From: Novipirellula caenicola
GTDB taxonomy: Bacteria; Planctomycetota; Planctomycetia; Pirellulales; Pirellulaceae
NCBI RefSeq assembly: GCF_039545035.1
Contig: NZ_BAABRO010000002.1
Span: 558,001-622,000 of the forward strand
Direction: 5' to 3'
DNA length: 64,000 bases
The translations under genes and the position numbers were made by a program. This document shows positions 9,583 through 18,335 of this stretch, piece after piece; the first letter of the stretch is position 1; each line of letters opens with the position of its first letter. The notes beneath the pieces were generated by a model that saw only the letters and a program-made list of their open reading frames with translations, did not search any database and had not been told where the DNA came from.

Positions 9583-11019
9583 TCATTGCCGTTTGGCTTT
9601 CTTCTTTTCCGCATTTGCCTTCTTTGCCGCTGCGGGCTTCGTGGGCGGCTCGTTTTGCGAAGGCACATGAGCGGCGAGCCTTTTCTTGACCGCTGCGAAC
9701 TCGATGTTTCCGGCGAGATTCGTATATTCGTACGGATCATTTTGGTGGTCATAAAGCTCTTCTGAACCGTCCGCATAACGAATGTAACGGTAGCGTTGAT
9801 CGCGGATCGCATGATTGAGGTAACCGTGGGTCGTTAACGCAACTCCGTCCCACTTGGACGCAGGATTTTCAAGTAGCCCCACGATGCTTTTGCCCTCCAG
9901 GTGGTTGGGAGATTCGAGCCCTGCGAGCTCGCAAAGTGTCGGATAGACGCTCATGAAATCGACGGGGCGGTCGCAAAGCGTCCCAGGCTGGGTGACCCCG
10001 GGTGCAACCCAGATAAAAGGGGTTCGAGTGGCTTCTTCCCACAATGCAAATTTCCGCCAGTGTTGTTTTTCGCCGAGGTGCCAACCATGGTCGCCCCAAA
10101 ACACAATGATCGTGTTATCGCGTTCGGGACTGTCTTGATAAGCATCCAGCAATCGGCCGACGTTCATGTCAACGTACGCGATCGTTGCCAAATAGGACTG
10201 AACCGCGTCTTTCCAACGCCCCGACTTCAAAAATTTTGCGTGGTCCTTTTCGGGCCCCGCCATCTTCACACCGGCTTTGGGAAGATCCGCTAAATCGTCT
10301 TCGCGGTGCGGCGGCAGTTGAACCTCGTCACGCGGGTACATGTCGTAATATTTGCGAGGGACGGCCCACGGCAGATGCGGTTTGATCAACCCGCAGGCGA
10401 TGAAGAACGGCTTGTCCCGTTTTTGTTTCATGCGATCGATACAGAAATCGACGGTGTGCCAATCGGCAAGGTCCTTGTCTTGCAGGTCAAGTCCAAGCGG
10501 CTGGTGGAAGCCTTCGTATTTGCTAGGACTGCGGCCAGCGCTGTTCTCGCTGTGCACCGGAGGATACTCGTCCCACTCCGAGGCATAGACGGTTGCCAGC
10601 CCGCCGGCGCTGGAGTGATAGGTCTTGCCCATCGCGGCCGTGTAGTAGCCATTCTTCTTGAAGTGCGCGTTCAAATTCAGCCCCTCGGCAATGTGCCGCT
10701 TCCAAGGATCACCGTTGACGTAACAGCCCGAGCTGTGCGGACGAATACCAGACCACAATGACGCACGCGAAGGTCCGCACGCGGGCGCGGCGCAGTGGGC
10801 ATTGGTAAACGAGACACCCATCGCGGAAAGGCGATCAATATTAGGAGTTTTGCATTGCGGGTTGCGTCCGGTGTACCCCACCCAGTGATTGAGGTCATCG
10901 ACACAGATGAAGAGCACATTGGGCTGCTTCGCTTCGCCCGAACCGGCAATGACCAGAGTCCAAGCTAAGATGCCGAACAGCATGACTGCTCGACGCGTGA
11001 AGTAGTTGAAGGGGTTCAT
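9583..11019 (-). CDS. Sulfatase (iduronate-2-sulfatase-like)
   Basis: This secreted sulfatase of about 478 residues has a signal peptide (FGILAWTLVIAGSGEAKQ), a metal-binding start (NVLFICVDDLNHWVG) and the sulfatase signature CGPSRASLWSG. The Cys there is converted to formylglycine. Later come GKTYHS and FWGDHGWHLGEKQHW, which hold further metal and substrate ligands. The pattern VDDLNHW with GDHGWHLGE is typical of iduronate-2-sulfatase-like enzymes, which in marine planctomycetes desulfate algal polysaccharides. The C-terminal 20 residues are Lys/Ala-rich. I prefer the ATG at 11019 over the in-frame TTG at 11028. It lies beside sugar-acid catabolic genes on the same strand, though 250 bases apart. 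Confidence 0.92.
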   Translation of the reverse strand: MNPFNYFTRRAVMLFGILAWTLVIAGSGEAKQPNVLFICVDDLNHWVGYTGRNPQCKTPNIDRLSAMGVSFTNAHCAAPACGPSRASLWSGIRPHSSGCYVNGDPWKRHIAEGLNLNAHFKKNGYYTAAMGKTYHSSAGGLATVYASEWDEYPPVHSENSAGRSPSKYEGFHQPLGLDLQDKDLADWHTVDFCIDRMKQKRDKPFFIACGLIKPHLPWAVPRKYYDMYPRDEVQLPPHREDDLADLPKAGVKMAGPEKDHAKFLKSGRWKDAVQSYLATIAYVDMNVGRLLDAYQDSPERDNTIIVFWGDHGWHLGEKQHWRKFALWEEATRTPFIWVAPGVTQPGTLCDRPVDFMSVYPTLCELAGLESPNHLEGKSIVGLLENPASKWDGVALTTHGYLNHAIRDQRYRYIRYADGSEELYDHQNDPYEYTNLAGNIEFAAVKKRLAAHVPSQNEPPTKPAAAKKANAEKKKAKRQ

Positions 11020-11273
11020 GCGAGTCAACCTAATGAAGCGTTGGCGAAGGGGCAGAGCTTGAAGAATCGGGACAAGAGAATCGTCCCGCAGCCATTATGC
11101 CGCAGAACTCGCCCGAGTTCCAACACAATCACCCTCCGTCAGCGCAAACAGGGATTTCTCGCGAGATCCACGACGCCGATCGCTGAACCAATGAACGGTT
11201 ACGGTCGATTCGATCGAGCTTCAATGCGAAAGAGGGGGTGGCGATCGCGATGATTCCCTTTTCGTTTTCCGCA

Positions 11274-12299
11274 CTAAACCACTTCGATGATCGCTTTGAT
11301 CACCCCGGTTTCGGGCTTGGTGAAGGATTCAAATTCATCCATTACCCCATCAAAGCTGGTGCGGTGGGTGATCCAAGGATCGGTGTTGATCGTGCCGTCT
11401 TCGATCAAACCGATGATTCGGGTGAAATCGGGCGGCAAGGCATTTCGGGAAGCCAGGATCGTCGCCTCGGGGCGATGCATCACCGGATGCTTGAAACTCA
11501 ATTCGTCGGTGGTGATGCCGACGTAGACAAGCCGTCCGGTTGGCGCCAAATACTGCAGCGCCCCGGACATTGAATGTTTGTTGCCGGTGGCATCAGTGAT
11601 CACTTGGTACATGTCACCGCCGGTAATCTCTTTCATTCGCTCGATTTCGCTGCCATCGGCTTTGAACAGCACGGTGTTTTCGATGCCATAGTTTTGACGG
11701 ACGAAATCGAGTCGCGCAGGGTTCATGTCCATCACACTAATGGTTGCATCGGTCAACCGAGCAAACTCGAGTGTCGCCAATCCGATCGGGCCCATCCCAA
11801 TGATCAATGCGTGGTCGCCGTTTTCCGGAGCACCTCGATCGTTGGCGTGACATCCAATGGCCAACGTTTCCACCAGCGCCAATTGATCGTAGGTCAGCTT
11901 GGCCGATGGATGCAATTTATCCGCACGGACCAAAAACGATTCACATAGTCCTCCATCCATCATCACCCCAATCACCTTTAGATTTTGGCAACAATTGATG
12001 GCGCCGCGGCGACAAGCGTAACATTCCCCGCAATTCATGTACGGTTCGATGCTGCAGCGATCTCCGGCTTTGACATGGGCAACGCCATCACCGACCGACA
12101 CGACTTCCACACCCAGTTCGTGGCCGGGGATTCGTGGAAAATCAAAAAACGGAAACTTGCCCAGATAACAACTGATGTCGGTTCCGCAAACGCCCATGCG
12201 ATGCGTGCGAACAAGCACTTGGCCCGCGGCGGGAGCAGCGGGTTCAGCGATGTCCACTTGCTTTAAAGTCTTAAGTTCCGAGATTTGGATGGCACGCAT
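11274..12299 (-). CDS. Zinc-dependent medium-chain alcohol/sugar dehydrogenase
   Basis: A GroES-like and Rossmann dehydrogenase of about 341 residues. Catalytic zinc ligands are in GVCGTD and PGHELG. Structural zinc cysteines are in NCGECYACRRGAINCC. The NAD-binding stretch is ALIIGMGPIGLATLEFA, with an acidic residue in MDMNPARLDF that suggests NAD+ preference. Relatives oxidise sorbitol, galactitol-phosphate, threonine or L-fucose-type sugars. The fuconolactonase-like gene 78 bases upstream on the same strand suggests that the pair acts in deoxy-sugar or sugar-acid oxidation, but the substrate is inferred. The ATG at 12299 gives the expected MRAIQI start; a TTG start at 12320 is also open. 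Confidence 0.88.
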   Translation of the reverse strand: MRAIQISELKTLKQVDIAEPAAPAAGQVLVRTHRMGVCGTDISCYLGKFPFFDFPRIPGHELGVEVVSVGDGVAHVKAGDRCSIEPYMNCGECYACRRGAINCCQNLKVIGVMMDGGLCESFLVRADKLHPSAKLTYDQLALVETLAIGCHANDRGAPENGDHALIIGMGPIGLATLEFARLTDATISVMDMNPARLDFVRQNYGIENTVLFKADGSEIERMKEITGGDMYQVITDATGNKHSMSGALQYLAPTGRLVYVGITTDELSFKHPVMHRPEATILASRNALPPDFTRIIGLIEDGTINTDPWITHRTSFDGVMDEFESFTKPETGVIKAIIEVV

Positions 12300-12377
12300 G
12301 GTCAGGAATCGTCCGTACAAAATGATGGGGAAATGGTTTTGGCTACCGCCGGCGGCTGCGATTGCAGCGGACTAGCG

Positions 12378-13208
12378 TTACAGCTTGTATTGACGGACCG
12401 CATTGTTGGCAAAGAAATCGTCCTGCTCGTCTTGCGACAATTCGCTCGCCAATTCCTGTACCACGCCCAACCAGCGTGAATACTCGCTAGCCAACAAGCA
12501 AACAGGCCAATCGCTCGCATACATCAATCGTTTCGGACCGAATGATTCCAACGCGACGTCCCAATAGGGCCGCAGCGTTTCAATGTCCCATGTAGCATCA
12601 CGAACCTCGGTAACGATGCCCGAAAATTTGCAAGCGACATTTTCGCACCGCGCCAACTCGCGAAAATGAGTTTCCCATTGATGATCAAACTCGGATTTCT
12701 TGATCGTCGGTTTCGCGACGTGGTCCAGCACGAATACTTGATCGGGATGTTGCCGGACAAATTCAACGGCGGCGGGCAATTGACGAGCAAAGATCAAGAT
12801 GTCGTAGACCAAACCGCAATCCTTTAGCAGTGAAACGCCGCGATTGAAATCGCGGCGAAGCAGGAAGCGGTCATCCGGTTCATCTTGGACCACATGCCGT
12901 ACTCCTTTCAGCTTTTCGGCATCGGCATAGCGATCCAAAGACGCTTCGATCTGCTCGGTGGCAAGCGGTACCCAGCCGACGACGCCGCGGACGAGTGGCT
13001 CGGTGGCGGCGAACTGAAGCAGGTCATCGGTTTCTTCTAACGATTGACGGGCTTGGACCGAGACGAAACCAGTGACCTCGGATTCGCTGGAAATTTGTCG
13101 CAGCTCGTCCGTCCAAAAATCTTGCTTCAATCGGGACATTTCGTCCGAAATCCATCCGTATTGGGCGGCGGAATATTTCCACAAATGATGATGGCAATCA
13201 ATCAGCAT
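12378..13208 (-). CDS. Amidohydrolase-family lactonase (L-fuconolactonase-like, COG3618)
   Basis: A TIM-barrel hydrolase of 276 residues. It opens with the amidohydrolase metal/substrate motif MLIDCHHHLWKY, continues with KGVRHVVQDEPDD and VLDHVAKP, and ends with YASDWPVC, the conserved aspartate motif. These are hallmarks of sugar lactonases such as L-fucono-1,5-lactonase and L-rhamnono-lactonase, which open the lactone formed by a sugar dehydrogenase. The next gene on the strand is a zinc dehydrogenase, which fits an oxidative fucose or rhamnose route. Cytoplasmic; no signal peptide. Confidence 0.88.
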   Translation of the reverse strand: MLIDCHHHLWKYSAAQYGWISDEMSRLKQDFWTDELRQISSESEVTGFVSVQARQSLEETDDLLQFAATEPLVRGVVGWVPLATEQIEASLDRYADAEKLKGVRHVVQDEPDDRFLLRRDFNRGVSLLKDCGLVYDILIFARQLPAAVEFVRQHPDQVFVLDHVAKPTIKKSEFDHQWETHFRELARCENVACKFSGIVTEVRDATWDIETLRPYWDVALESFGPKRLMYASDWPVCLLASEYSRWLGVVQELASELSQDEQDDFFANNAVRQYKL

Positions 13209-13643
13209 CGAACTTCACGTAACAAGAGAGCAAAACGGTCCGCGGCACGCCGGAGCAGCCAGCGGAGAATCAGGGATGACAAGCGAACAATACTCGTTGC
13301 CGCAGGTGAGGACAATCCACGGTCGCATCCCGCCATGACCGCTAGATTTGCGTTTGCGACTACTCCACCGCACCCCATCGTGTTGGCCATTCAATCGGGT
13401 GCAAGCGAGGGGAGGTCGGTGGGCCAATCGAAACCACAACACAATCGACCGCCAAAAGCGGTTGCCATCCGACAGTGTGTGACATCCCAACGTGCTGAGC
13501 AGCCTTGGCGAATGACACGAACCCCATCCAAATGAGAATCCAACTAACTTTTCAACGAAATTCAACGAAACCGCTGCATAATCGGAACGACCTTTGCGGC
13601 GGATGCGAGTACGTGTCGTTTTCAAAAAACATGATTTGGGTAA
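13209..13643. other. Intergenic region, no convincing gene
   Basis: The lactonase gene (minus) and sodC (plus) are divergent. The frames open here have no recognizable motif. Apart from the sodC promoter region further right, I see nothing specific. Confidence 0.35.
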
Positions 13644-13692
13644 ACGACTTACATTCCCAGAATGTGTACAATCGCTAACTTAGAAAAAGTTA
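13644..13692 (+). promoter_or_regulatory. Candidate sodC promoter with two inverted repeats
   Basis: A good -10 box (TACAAT, 13667-13672) is preceded at 17 bases by a weak -35. A perfect dyad ACATTC-CCA-GAATGT (13651-13665) sits between the two boxes. A second perfect dyad TAACTT-AGAAA-AAGTTA (13676-13692) overlaps the likely transcription start. Their position suggests repressor or activator control of sodC. No regulator can be named. Confidence 0.45.
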
Positions 13693-13738
13693 ACACAATT
13701 GCTCCTTCACCATTCCCCCCTACAACGAGAGACGATCG

Positions 13739-14317
13739 ATGAAACTGGGTATTATGAAAACAATGGCACTGGTTGCGCTCGCCGCATGGTTTGTTGCTCC
13801 TGTTGCAAACGCAGCAGATGACAAGCATTCGCATGATCATGCACACGCCGAACTGCCTACGTTTGGCGTTTGTGTCTTGATGCCGACCAAGGACAACAAG
13901 GCACGTGGCACGCTGCGATTGATGCAGAAGGGCGACGAGCTTGTGATCACTGGCAAAGTCCGCAATCTGACGCCGGGCGAGCACGGCTTCCACATCCACG
14001 AGTTCGGCGATCGCCGCGCAGCGGACGGCACCTCAGCGGGCGGTCACTTCAATCCGGCCGGTCATGATCATGGCGCCCCCGGAGCTCACAGTCACGCTGG
14101 CGACCTCGGAAACATTCTTGCGGATGACCAAGGGGTTGCCACGGTCAATGTGACCACCAAGGACACCGCGTTGCACTTTATCTTGGGGCGATCGTTTGTG
14201 GTGCACGCTGGCAAAGATGACCTCAAGAGCCAACCGTCGGGCGATGCCGGCCCACGCGTTGCCGTTGGAATCATCGGAATTGGCAACGAAAGCTTCAGAG
14301 GTACTGCAAAACAATAA
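13739..14317 (+). CDS. sodC: Superoxide dismutase [Cu-Zn], disulfide-lacking variant
   Basis: A periplasmic Cu/Zn superoxide dismutase of 192 residues. It has a signal peptide (cleavage near NAA, residue 26) and a His-rich mature start (DDKHSHDHAHAE). Metal ligands are all present: H85 and H87 (GFHIHEFGD), H103 (GGHFNP), H111, H119 and D122 (HSHAGDLGN), H156 (FVVHAGKDD), plus the guiding Arg R173. Both cysteines of the conserved intrasubunit disulfide are absent: the position before TSAG is Gly97 and that after RVA is Val176. The only Cys is C45. A strong terminator lies 75 bases downstream. An alternative start is Met6. Confidence 0.93.
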   Translation: MKLGIMKTMALVALAAWFVAPVANAADDKHSHDHAHAELPTFGVCVLMPTKDNKARGTLRLMQKGDELVITGKVRNLTPGEHGFHIHEFGDRRAADGTSAGGHFNPAGHDHGAPGAHSHAGDLGNILADDQGVATVNVTTKDTALHFILGRSFVVHAGKDDLKSQPSGDAGPRVAVGIIGIGNESFRGTAKQ

Positions 14318-14391
14318 AAAGGTACTGCGAAGCAATAAATCGTTCGCGTCAGAGCGAAGTCAACGCGGCTTCAAGCTGACTTGAATTTTGA

Positions 14392-14428
14392 AACGCCGCC
14401 GGATTGTGGTCCGGCGGCGTTTTCTTTT
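14392..14428 (+). terminator. Rho-independent terminator of sodC
   Basis: A perfect 12-bp stem (AACGCCGCCGGA against TCCGGCGGCGTT) with a 6-base loop, followed by TTTTCTTTT. It lies 75 bases after the sodC stop. Confidence 0.9.
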
Positions 14429-15000
14429 GGACTCTCTTGGGTGACCGGAAACACGGCTTCGCGGGCTTCGATCTGCAATCAGCAATCGACAAGCGAACAG
14501 GCTGCCGACCGGCAAATCATCGCGTCGAGCGAACGAGGACGAAATGGTCGCGAGCCACGATCGTGGCGAAGAGCCAACGCCGCTGTGGGGCTGCATGTCG
14601 TACACGCGTCCTTCGCCCCTGAAAACTTCGGTCATTTTGAAGTTTTGGCAATCCTTTTCACCGACGACGCGCCGCTGACGTCCCCCTGACGGTTTTGCGT
14701 AACCGTCCAATTCCGCCGTGTTCGGCAATCTTTGGGCAGCCCAAGAGGCCTGCCTAATCGGAATAATCGGAAACACTTGTCCGCTTTTCTGGAAAGTGGA
14801 GTCAGAGTCGAGAACTTGCCGATGCTAGCATTGTTCACCTGACCTCCACCCCTTCGAATGTGTCTTTCGCGTCACGTTTTCCTCCCCTTGTTTGACGAAT
14901 TTCCGGATCACCGCCACATCGCAATCGGCGCGGCGACGAATTCGAGCAGACAACGTGATGGACGAAAGACGATGTTCGACCACTAGCGTCCGAGTAATCC
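14429..15000. other. Intergenic region upstream of the sigma factor gene
   Basis: About 570 bases with no motif-bearing reading frame. A long 5' leader or complex promoter for the sigma factor gene may lie here, but I see no clear boxes or strong hairpin. Confidence 0.35.
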
Positions 15001-15930
15001 ATGTCACAAATCGAAGAACTTTCAAGCGACCTCGAGTCCGAAGTTGATACCGAACTTGCGGAATCTCGTATTCGTCCGTCCAAACGAGCGATGCCTCGCA
15101 GCAATGCGGCTCAATCGCCATTGGAAACTTATTTGCGTGAGATCAACGAAACGGCGTTGTTATCCGCCGATGACGAAACCGAACTCGCAGCACGCATTGC
15201 TCAAGGCGACGCGTTGGCTCGCGACCGTATGGTTCGCGCCAATCTGCGTTTGGTCGTCAACATCGCTCGCGGTTACACCGGCAAAGGGCTGGGGCTGCAG
15301 GATTTGATCGAAGAGGGCAACCTCGGACTGTTGCGAGCCGTCGAAGGGTTCGACCCGACGATGGGAACTCGCTTCAGTACCTACGCAAGCTACTGGATCA
15401 AACAATCGATCAAACGCGCGTTGATCAACAGCGCCAAGACCATTCGCATTCCTGCGTACATGGTCGAGCTGTTGAGCAAATGGCGACGAGCGACGGCGCG
15501 ATTAAGCGAAGAGCTTGGTCGTACGCCATCGAACGAAGAGATTGCTCGATTGTTGGGACTTCCGAAAAAGAAGCTGCCGATCATTCGCAAAGCGATCCGC
15601 ATCAGCAACAGTACGCCCCAGAGCGACCAAACCGAAGCCGGTTGGTCTCTTGGCGACATGGTGATGGACGAACGCTTGAAGGCTCCGGACGAAGAGATGC
15701 TTGACCATGACATCCTGCGTCATGCAATGGAATTGCTCGGAGATCTCGAAGAGCGTGAAGCCACCGTTTTGAAACTGCGTTTTGGACTTGGCGGCTGCGA
15801 GCCCAAGACACTGAAAGAAATCGGTGCCGAATTGGGACTGACCCGCGAACGTGTTCGGCAGATCGAAACCGAAGCACTGCGACGACTCGCCGACGGCTTG
15901 ACCGATCCACACGAGCGTTTGTTTGGCTAG
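15001..15930 (+). CDS. RNA polymerase sigma factor, sigma-70 family (RpoD/SigA-type, group 2-like)
   Basis: A sigma-70 protein of 309 residues. Region 1.2 is SPLETYLREINETALLSADDETELA. Region 2 contains ANLRLVVNIARGY, LQDLIEEGNLGLLRAVEGFDP and the -10 recognition helix TRFSTYASYWIKQSIKRAL. Region 3 follows, then region 4.2 with TLKEIGAELGLTRERVRQIETEALRRL. It lacks the long region 1.1 and non-conserved region of housekeeping sigma factors and is short, so it may be an alternative primary-like (RpoS/SigB-style) factor. A separate rpoD elsewhere cannot be excluded. The first 35 residues are acidic and poorly conserved. It is transcribed alone. Confidence 0.92.
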   Translation: MSQIEELSSDLESEVDTELAESRIRPSKRAMPRSNAAQSPLETYLREINETALLSADDETELAARIAQGDALARDRMVRANLRLVVNIARGYTGKGLGLQDLIEEGNLGLLRAVEGFDPTMGTRFSTYASYWIKQSIKRALINSAKTIRIPAYMVELLSKWRRATARLSEELGRTPSNEEIARLLGLPKKKLPIIRKAIRISNSTPQSDQTEAGWSLGDMVMDERLKAPDEEMLDHDILRHAMELLGDLEEREATVLKLRFGLGGCEPKTLKEIGAELGLTRERVRQIETEALRRLADGLTDPHERLFG

Positions 15931-16234
15931 AGCGGCTCGTATCAGGAAACACGTTTGCCGATGGCGGCGTGTTGCGATCGGCAAAGTGATCAATGGCTTC
16001 CGTGCTGTCGGGTGGGGTAGGACAGACGGAAAGCCAGCGGGGTGGCAAGGCTGCAACTGACCACCGACCGCCCCCGCCCCCCACGCCTGGGGACACGTCT
16101 TTCACTGCGATATGGGAACACGGCGGGAAATGGACTAGAATGGGCAACCATTCCTGTTTTGTCCCATCCACACCTGCGACGCGAGAAACCGCTTGCTGAC
16201 CAGGTCCCACCTGCTGTACTGGAGAGACGTTCGC
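15931..16234. other. Intergenic region, nothing specific seen
   Basis: Contains a C-rich run (CCGCCCCCGCCCCCC near 16069) but no hairpin with a T-run and no gene. A TTG-started extension of the LRR gene reaches 16193 but lacks support. Confidence 0.3.
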
Positions 16235-17149
16235 ATGCCAGTCTTGAATGCCACCGCTGCTTTTCTGCTCACGCTGTTGATTGCCCTTCCGGCCACTGCC
16301 GTTCGTGGTGAAGACAAGGAAGCCGCTGCCAAGCAGAATGCTGCAAAAGAAACCGCAGCAAAAGAGGCAGCCGCTAAACCGGCCCCTTCTTTATTTCCCG
16401 ACCCCGCACTCGAAGCCGCCGTGCGGGCCGAAGTCTTCGCCAAACGCAATAACAACGAAGCGATCACCAAAGAAGATGTCGCTAACATCTCTCGTGTTGT
16501 TGGCAAGGGAAAGAAGATCAAAAGCCTCGATGGGCTAGAGCATTGTCATGCGTTGATGCTGATCGATTTGGCGGACAACGAAATCACCGATCTGACGCCG
16601 ATCGCGGAATTGAAACGATTGCAGTCGGTGACGCTGGCAAACAACCAAATCACCGACCTCAAACCGCTGGCGGGATTGACCGCGATGCAGCTTTTGGATT
16701 TATCGGGCAACAGCGTCAGCGACACATCGCCGTTGGAAGCGATGAGCAATTTGCGGACATTGTATTTGGCTAACAACCCATTGACCTCGATCGACGGGAT
16801 CAAAAATCTCAGCAAAATCTGGTCGCTGGATGTCTCGGAGAACCAACTGACCGATTTGGAACCGGTTCGCAATCTCGGATGGCTGTCGACGCTGGACATC
16901 GCTGGCAACCAAATCAGCTCGCTTGAACCGATCACAGGGTTGCGAGAATTGAGTCTACTGATCTTGTTGCGAAACAAGATCGCCGATCTCTCGCCACTGG
17001 TGGAGATGTGTCGCAAGGATTTTCAGGGGGAACGTCGGTTCGCTCCGTTTCTGCGGGTTTACCTCGGTGAAAACCCGATTGACGCCAAAAAGCTTGAAGC
17101 CCAAACCGCCGAACTGACCTCCTTTGGCGTCGAGGTCAATCAAAAGTAA
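16235..17149 (+). CDS. Secreted leucine-rich repeat protein
   Basis: The protein has 304 residues. It begins with a signal peptide (MPVLNATAAFLLTLLIALPATAV), then an Ala/Lys/Glu-rich linker, then about eight 21-22-residue leucine-rich repeats of internalin type (pattern LxxLxLAxNxITDLxPLAxL). The repeats form a curved solenoid used for protein-protein binding; there is no enzymatic domain. The ATG at 16235 has a GGAGAG site about 8 bases upstream and starts the signal peptide. The stop overlaps the start of mtfA (TAATG), so the two are translationally coupled. A functional partner is not evident. Confidence 0.85.
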   Translation: MPVLNATAAFLLTLLIALPATAVRGEDKEAAAKQNAAKETAAKEAAAKPAPSLFPDPALEAAVRAEVFAKRNNNEAITKEDVANISRVVGKGKKIKSLDGLEHCHALMLIDLADNEITDLTPIAELKRLQSVTLANNQITDLKPLAGLTAMQLLDLSGNSVSDTSPLEAMSNLRTLYLANNPLTSIDGIKNLSKIWSLDVSENQLTDLEPVRNLGWLSTLDIAGNQISSLEPITGLRELSLLILLRNKIADLSPLVEMCRKDFQGERRFAPFLRVYLGENPIDAKKLEAQTAELTSFGVEVNQK

Positions 17150-17886
17150 TGTGGTCCTTTTTTCGCAACCGTCGTCGACGAAGGTGGTTGGCGGTTGCGT
17201 TACCGGAACCGCAACTGCGAATCCTGAAACAGAACGTTCCCGCCTTCAACCATTTGCCGCCCGAGCTGCAACAGCGGATTCTCGATTGCGTTCGGATTTT
17301 GATCGCCGAACGCCGCTGGGAAGGCTGCGACGGGCTCGAAGTCTCGGCTGAGATGAAGACGACGATCGCGGGACATGCGGCGTTCATCCTGCTTCGTTCC
17401 GGAGACTATTATTTCGACGGGGTGACGACGATTCTCGTTTACCCCGACGTGATGGTTCGCAACCACGATGGCGTACTGGAGCACACCGTCGGCGAAGCGT
17501 GGGACAATGGCGGGGTGATTTTGTCGTGGCCCGAAGTCTTGTTAGCAGCCGATCACGACGATGGCCGCAACGTCGTGATTCACGAATTCGCCCATCACTT
17601 GGATGGGCTTGATGGCGAGATGGGCGGTTCGATTTCGTTTGCCCATTCCGCCGACCAAACGGCTTGGAACGAGATTGCCGGACAAGAATTCCAGCAATTG
17701 GTTCACGACGTCGATGCAGGCCGAAGAACGCTATTGGATCCGTACGGTGCGACCAACGAAGCCGAGTTCTTTGCCGTCGCCAGCGAATGCTTTTTCGAGC
17801 GGCCTCGGCCGATGCAGAATCGGCACCCCGAGTTGTTCGGGCTGCTAAAGAAGTATTACCGGATCGATCCAACCGATTGGCAATGA
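17149..17886 (+). CDS. mtfA: Zinc-dependent peptidase MtfA (M90 family)
   Basis: A cytoplasmic metallopeptidase of 245 residues related to E. coli MtfA, which binds the repressor Mlc and affects glucose phosphotransferase expression. The zinc motif is VVIHEFAHHLDGLDG, with a downstream glutamate in EAEFFAVASECFFE. The segment HAAFILLRSGDYYFDGVTTILVYP and VLSWPEVL are typical of the family. The N-terminus starts with an Arg-rich cluster (FRNRRRRRW). Whether it acts through an Mlc-like partner here is unknown. Coupled to the upstream LRR gene by a one-base overlap. Confidence 0.9.
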   Translation: MWSFFRNRRRRRWLAVALPEPQLRILKQNVPAFNHLPPELQQRILDCVRILIAERRWEGCDGLEVSAEMKTTIAGHAAFILLRSGDYYFDGVTTILVYPDVMVRNHDGVLEHTVGEAWDNGGVILSWPEVLLAADHDDGRNVVIHEFAHHLDGLDGEMGGSISFAHSADQTAWNEIAGQEFQQLVHDVDAGRRTLLDPYGATNEAEFFAVASECFFERPRPMQNRHPELFGLLKKYYRIDPTDWQ

Positions 17887-17910
17887 CACCATCGGCAGTG
17901 ACGCGATTCT

Positions 17911-18219
17911 CTAGCGAAGGTTGCTGTCGCAGACCTTCACTTCGGCCCAGCTCTCTTTATTTTCCGCGATGAACTGCAGATGACGCTCAGCGGTTTGGTA
18001 AGCATCATGCGCCGCACGATCGGCGAAAACGGTGTGCAGCGAAACATCGAAATCGTGGTTGACCGGACGAGCGAGCTCTTTTTCACGCGTTCCCACGGCG
18101 AAATCGACGAGGCCGTCGTGGTTGTTGAGATACTTTTCACAAGCTTCAACGAGCGATTGAACCGCTTCGTCGCTGCGGTCTTTCAAAGTGAAAAAAACGT
18201 GATGAGCCAATCGAGTCAT
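17911..18219 (-). CDS. Dabb family protein (stress-responsive A/B barrel)
   Basis: A protein of about 102 residues with the Dabb ferredoxin-like fold: it begins MTRLAHHVFFTLKDRSDEAV, continues with FAVGTREKELARPVNHDFDVSLHTVFADRAAHDAYQ and ends with a short helix and strand. Small dimeric barrels of this family are found in stress responses and as cyclases, but most have no known function. The start at 18219 follows the usual family beginning; an upstream in-frame start at 18294 would add 25 unconserved residues. Convergent with mtfA (24 bases apart). Confidence 0.8.
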   Translation of the reverse strand: MTRLAHHVFFTLKDRSDEAVQSLVEACEKYLNNHDGLVDFAVGTREKELARPVNHDFDVSLHTVFADRAAHDAYQTAERHLQFIAENKESWAEVKVCDSNLR

Positions 18220-18335
18220 GGGGGCAGGTGCTTTATCAAACGGTGGGAAGCGGGACGTAATCCCCATCCAGAATCTCGCAGAATTGTCTTCCACAGGACC
18301 CTGGATGGAACCAAGAACCGCTAAACTTAACCGCT

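Noticed and set aside
14381-14689. Short frame between sodC terminator and sigma gene
   Set aside because: It starts inside the terminator hairpin and has no recognizable features.
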